Source: an uncultured Planctomycetaceae bacterium
GTDB taxonomy: Bacteria; Planctomycetota; Planctomycetia; Planctomycetales; Planctomycetaceae
Reading direction: 5' to 3'
DNA length: 7,779 nucleotides
Assembly: GCA_903921605.1 (NCBI GenBank)
Contig: CAIXQV010000406.1
Coordinates: 1 to 7,779, forward strand
This document shows, piece by piece, positions 5,634 through 7,779 of this stretch (position 1 is the stretch's first letter; the number at the start of each line of letters is the position of its first letter). The position numbers were made by a program, and so were the translations under genes. The notes under the pieces are model-generated. The model was not told the DNA's origin. It saw nothing but the letters and a program-made list of their open reading frames with translations, and searched no databases.

Positions 5634-7142
5634 CTATTTCAGCGGTCGAACCACGGAGATCGGACGCAGGTAGTCGTTCAGAGTGTCCGGGCTGACCACG
5701 CCGCCGCCCATCCCGCTCTTGCCAACCCCACCGTATGGGACTCCGTGGACAATCACGTTGTGAGCGTTGATCCAGCCGTTGCCGGAGATAAACGCTTCCG
5801 CAACGCGAGCACAGCGCTGCAGGTCTTTTGACCATACGCTGTTGCCAAGACCGTAATCAGTATCGTTAGCCAGCCGGATGCCTTCTTCTTCGCTTGCAAA
5901 TGGAGCGATAAAGGCGACTGGTCCAAAGATTTCTTCGCGAGCAGCCACATTGTTCAAAGAGCCAGCAAGCAGTGCCGGCTTCACATAGAAGCCCTTCTTG
6001 CCAGGGATTTCAGCTGCGCCACCTTCCAAAATCAGGTCTGCTCCGTCAGCAACACCCTTCTGGAGATAACTTAGCACGCGGGATCGCTGCTTGCTGCTCA
6101 CCAGAGGACCCATTTGTGATGAGCCATCCATCTGGTAGCCGATCTGAACCGACTTCATCCGAGTAATACACTCGTCGACCAGATCATCGTAAATGTCCCG
6201 TTGAATCAACCACCGAGTGGCATCACAGCAAACCTGTCCGCTGTGGAACGTGATGGCCTGAACCAGCTTCTCTGCTGTTTCCTGGACATCTACGTCGTTG
6301 AAAATGACTGCAGCTCCCTTGCCGCCAAGCTCACACTTTACCGGGATCAGATTTCGGCCGGCGGCTTCGGCAACCATACGGCCCACTTCTGGAGAACCAG
6401 TAAAGCTCAAGCGGCGGAATTTTGGATTCTGCGATAAAGCAGCTCCCGCAGTTTCGCCCAAACCAGTGACAACGTTCAGCACGCCGTTTGGAAGCAGTTC
6501 CAGTTCCTGAATCACATGGCACAAGTACAGTGCTGACAGCGGAGTATCTTCGGCTGGTTTCAGCACGCATGTATTCCCTGCTGCCAAGGCCGGAGCCAAC
6601 CCCCAGCCAGCCAACAGAAACGGGAAGTTCCAGGGAATAATGAAACCACACGCACCCCAAGCCTGACGGCTGACCCAGGCTTCATGATTCTTGACGGCAA
6701 TGACCTGTCGGTAGTTCACTGCCTGTGACAGATCCGCAAAGTAACGGAATGTATCGATGAAGTTCTGCACATCGCCCAGTGCCTGGTCGTAGATCTTTCC
6801 GCAGTCAAGAGCTTCAACGGTTGCGAACTCAGCTTTTCGGGCTTCAACGGCATCCGCTATTCGATGCAAACAAGCAGCTCGTTCCGCCACCTGCATTTTT
6901 GCCCAGCCACTGTTATGGAAGGCGTCAACCGCGATGTCCACCGTTTTGTCGACATCAGCCTTCTTGAGACTGGTGACTGTCGCGATCTTCTCGCCTGAAC
7001 CTGGATCAAGAACATCAAAGGCCTGGCCGTCTGCGGCTTCAACCCAGCGGCCACCAACAAAAGACTTGTGCAGGGGTGTCGCCAAAAATTTGGCTACAGC
7101 CGGAGCGATCGCATTTGTTCGCTCAATTGAAGATGTCGACAT
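5634..7142 (-). CDS. Aldehyde dehydrogenase (NAD(P)+-dependent, ALDH superfamily)
   Basis: A 502-residue cytosolic enzyme of normal family length that oxidises an aldehyde to its acid with NAD(P)+. Visible signatures: the PWNFPF motif with active-site Asn172, LKPAEDTPLSAL (194-205) with the cofactor-contacting Lys195, FTGSPEVG (248-255) in the Rossmann fold, the general-base Glu271 in ELGGK, the nucleophile Cys305 in SGQVCC (the first Cys of the pair by alignment with GQxC), and EEIFGPV (403-409). The catalytic set is complete. Slight departures are FTGSP where FTGST/S is usual and ELGGKGAAV where ELGGKSP/N is usual. About 25 extra N-terminal residues precede the core. The substrate cannot be named; it resembles broad-range or betaine-aldehyde-like enzymes. 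AGGAG (7150-7154, minus strand) lies seven bases before the ATG and confirms the start. It appears monocistronic, with its own promoter and terminator. Confidence 0.95.
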   Translation of the reverse strand: MSTSSIERTNAIAPAVAKFLATPLHKSFVGGRWVEAADGQAFDVLDPGSGEKIATVTSLKKADVDKTVDIAVDAFHNSGWAKMQVAERAACLHRIADAVEARKAEFATVEALDCGKIYDQALGDVQNFIDTFRYFADLSQAVNYRQVIAVKNHEAWVSRQAWGACGFIIPWNFPFLLAGWGLAPALAAGNTCVLKPAEDTPLSALYLCHVIQELELLPNGVLNVVTGLGETAGAALSQNPKFRRLSFTGSPEVGRMVAEAAGRNLIPVKCELGGKGAAVIFNDVDVQETAEKLVQAITFHSGQVCCDATRWLIQRDIYDDLVDECITRMKSVQIGYQMDGSSQMGPLVSSKQRSRVLSYLQKGVADGADLILEGGAAEIPGKKGFYVKPALLAGSLNNVAAREEIFGPVAFIAPFASEEEGIRLANDTDYGLGNSVWSKDLQRCARVAEAFISGNGWINAHNVIVHGVPYGGVGKSGMGGGVVSPDTLNDYLRPISVVRPLK

Positions 7143-7303
7143 CAGGAATCTCCTACCGGTGGACGGCAGTCATGCCGCAGAAAAAAGGGAAACGTCAGCG
7201 AAACAGTAAGATTTCCCGGCGCAAAAAAACGGATCCATAAAATGGGTCGTCGCTTTAACGCTGGCGAATTCATTTGCTGTTCGTTGTCCGAGAACTCATC
7301 GAA
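7143..7303 (-). promoter_or_regulatory. Long 5' leader of the aldehyde dehydrogenase gene
   Basis: If transcription begins near 7297, the leader is about 155 nt. It carries a small hairpin (7164-7168 with 7173-7177, CGGCA/TGCCG) 9 bases upstream of the Shine-Dalgarno at 7150-7154, a T6 run, and on the minus strand a weak CCAT/ATGG hairpin (7235-7245) followed by a T7 run (7223-7229). The last pair is a poor terminator-like element. No known riboswitch is recognisable. Confidence 0.3.
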
Positions 7304-7332
7304 ATAATACACCGCTCTGTTCGGATTGTGAA
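7304..7332 (-). promoter_or_regulatory. Sigma-70-type promoter for the aldehyde dehydrogenase gene
   Basis: On the minus strand TTCACA (7327-7332) and TATTAT (7304-7309) are separated by exactly 17 bases. Each hexamer differs from the consensus TTGACA or TATAAT at one position. It lies about 160 bp upstream of the start codon and points toward it. No other pair in the upstream region is as good. Confidence 0.5.
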
Positions 7333-7342
7333 TTCAGAGCGG
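7312..7342. promoter_or_regulatory. Perfect 8-bp inverted repeat over the -35 box (operator candidate)
   Basis: CCGCTCTG (7312-7319) and CAGAGCGG (7335-7342) are exact reverse complements with a 15-base spacer, so the half-sites are 23 bp apart centre to centre, about two helical turns. One arm lies in the promoter spacer and the other just upstream of the -35 hexamer. This is the geometry expected of a dimeric repressor or activator site controlling the aldehyde dehydrogenase gene. The regulator is not in the window. Confidence 0.45.
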
Positions 7343-7779
7343 CCCGGAACTGTCTGATCGTGAACTCCTGGTCTTCATCCGGTCGGGCTTGTTCTTCGTT
7401 GCTGGCGAGAGATTGGTGAAACTGGTGAATTTTGGGATTTCCGGGGCCGATTTCTGCGAGGAAAAATGCATTCGGAATGCTGCAGAAGGCGGATCGTTCG
7501 GTTGATTGTCCAGTATCCCTGGCTACCCATCGAAGACGTTTTCCTGCCCTGACTTTCTTCTGAAGATGTCAGGACGGTCTCATTGGGCGCATTTCTCTGG
7601 ACACCGTATCATGGAAAATCGTTGGAGCCTCTGGAGTTCGCGCTCGGGATCTTTCAACATTTCATGGGCTTCTGGCGTTCACGGTGTTTCTGTGGCACGA
7701 AGGTGGCTCACATCCCGCTTCAATTGCCGCAAATTCGCTGATGATGAGAAGCATGCTAAGAACTCTTCCAATATGAAAC
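7343..7779. other. Region without a supportable gene
   Basis: All three plus-strand frames stay open for 55-71 codons in places (for example 7332-7505 and 7564-7776), but none has an ATG with a ribosome-binding site and none shows a known motif. The minus strand is no better. One inverted repeat is visible: CCTGAC (7548-7553) with GTCAGG (7568-7573), with an inner TCTT/AAGA stem and no T-run. The region may be an intergenic spacer or a decayed gene. A gene beginning right of 7779 cannot be excluded. Confidence 0.4.

Noticed and set aside
7332..7776. Open plus-strand frames right of the aldehyde dehydrogenase promoter
   Set aside because: Several frames are open at once, none has an ATG with a Shine-Dalgarno, and no motif is seen.

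Overview
This 7.8-kb window looks like ordinary chromosomal DNA of a free-living, moderate-GC bacterium, most likely a member of the Planctomycetota. I infer this from a long protein built around several zinc ribbons joined by a low-complexity linker, including one CxC...CxxC ribbon of a kind common in that phylum, from the mix of ATG and GTG starts, and from the roomy spacing between genes. No database search was possible, so the taxonomic call is an inference.

Layout from left to right. Positions 1-406 hold no supportable gene but several hairpins. Positions 407-2170 (minus) encode a 587-residue protein with four zinc ribbons. Positions 2171-2862 form a long divergent intergenic region with hairpins, a repeated TGACGTA motif and one possible small Cys-rich ORF (2705-2845). 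Next come two translationally coupled plus-strand genes: a TIGR01777-family SDR/epimerase-like oxidoreductase (2863-3780) and a four-helix membrane protein (3777-4247). The membrane-protein gene overlaps, tail to tail by 62 bp, a minus-strand PduO-type cobalamin adenosyltransferase gene (4186-4779). A small plus-strand membrane protein follows (start re-set to 5029, stop 5421). After it lie a 16-bp stem-loop and a perfect intrinsic terminator that serves the last gene, a minus-strand NAD(P)-dependent aldehyde dehydrogenase (5634-7142). The aldehyde dehydrogenase has a strong Shine-Dalgarno, a good sigma-70-type promoter about 160 bp upstream, and an 8-bp inverted repeat straddling the -35 box, so it is probably regulated. 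Positions 7343-7779 carry no gene I can support.

Functionally the window is a set of largely independent housekeeping or accessory genes: B12 activation, aldehyde oxidation, an uncharacterised SDR with its partner membrane protein, and two proteins of unknown role. I found no CRISPR array, tRNA, rRNA, insertion sequence, phage gene or toxin-antitoxin pair, and nothing that amounts to a new multi-gene system. The best leads are the candidate aldehyde dehydrogenase operator, the possible small Cys-rich ORF ahead of the SDR gene, the SDR/membrane-protein pair, and the large stem-loop after the 5029-5421 gene.
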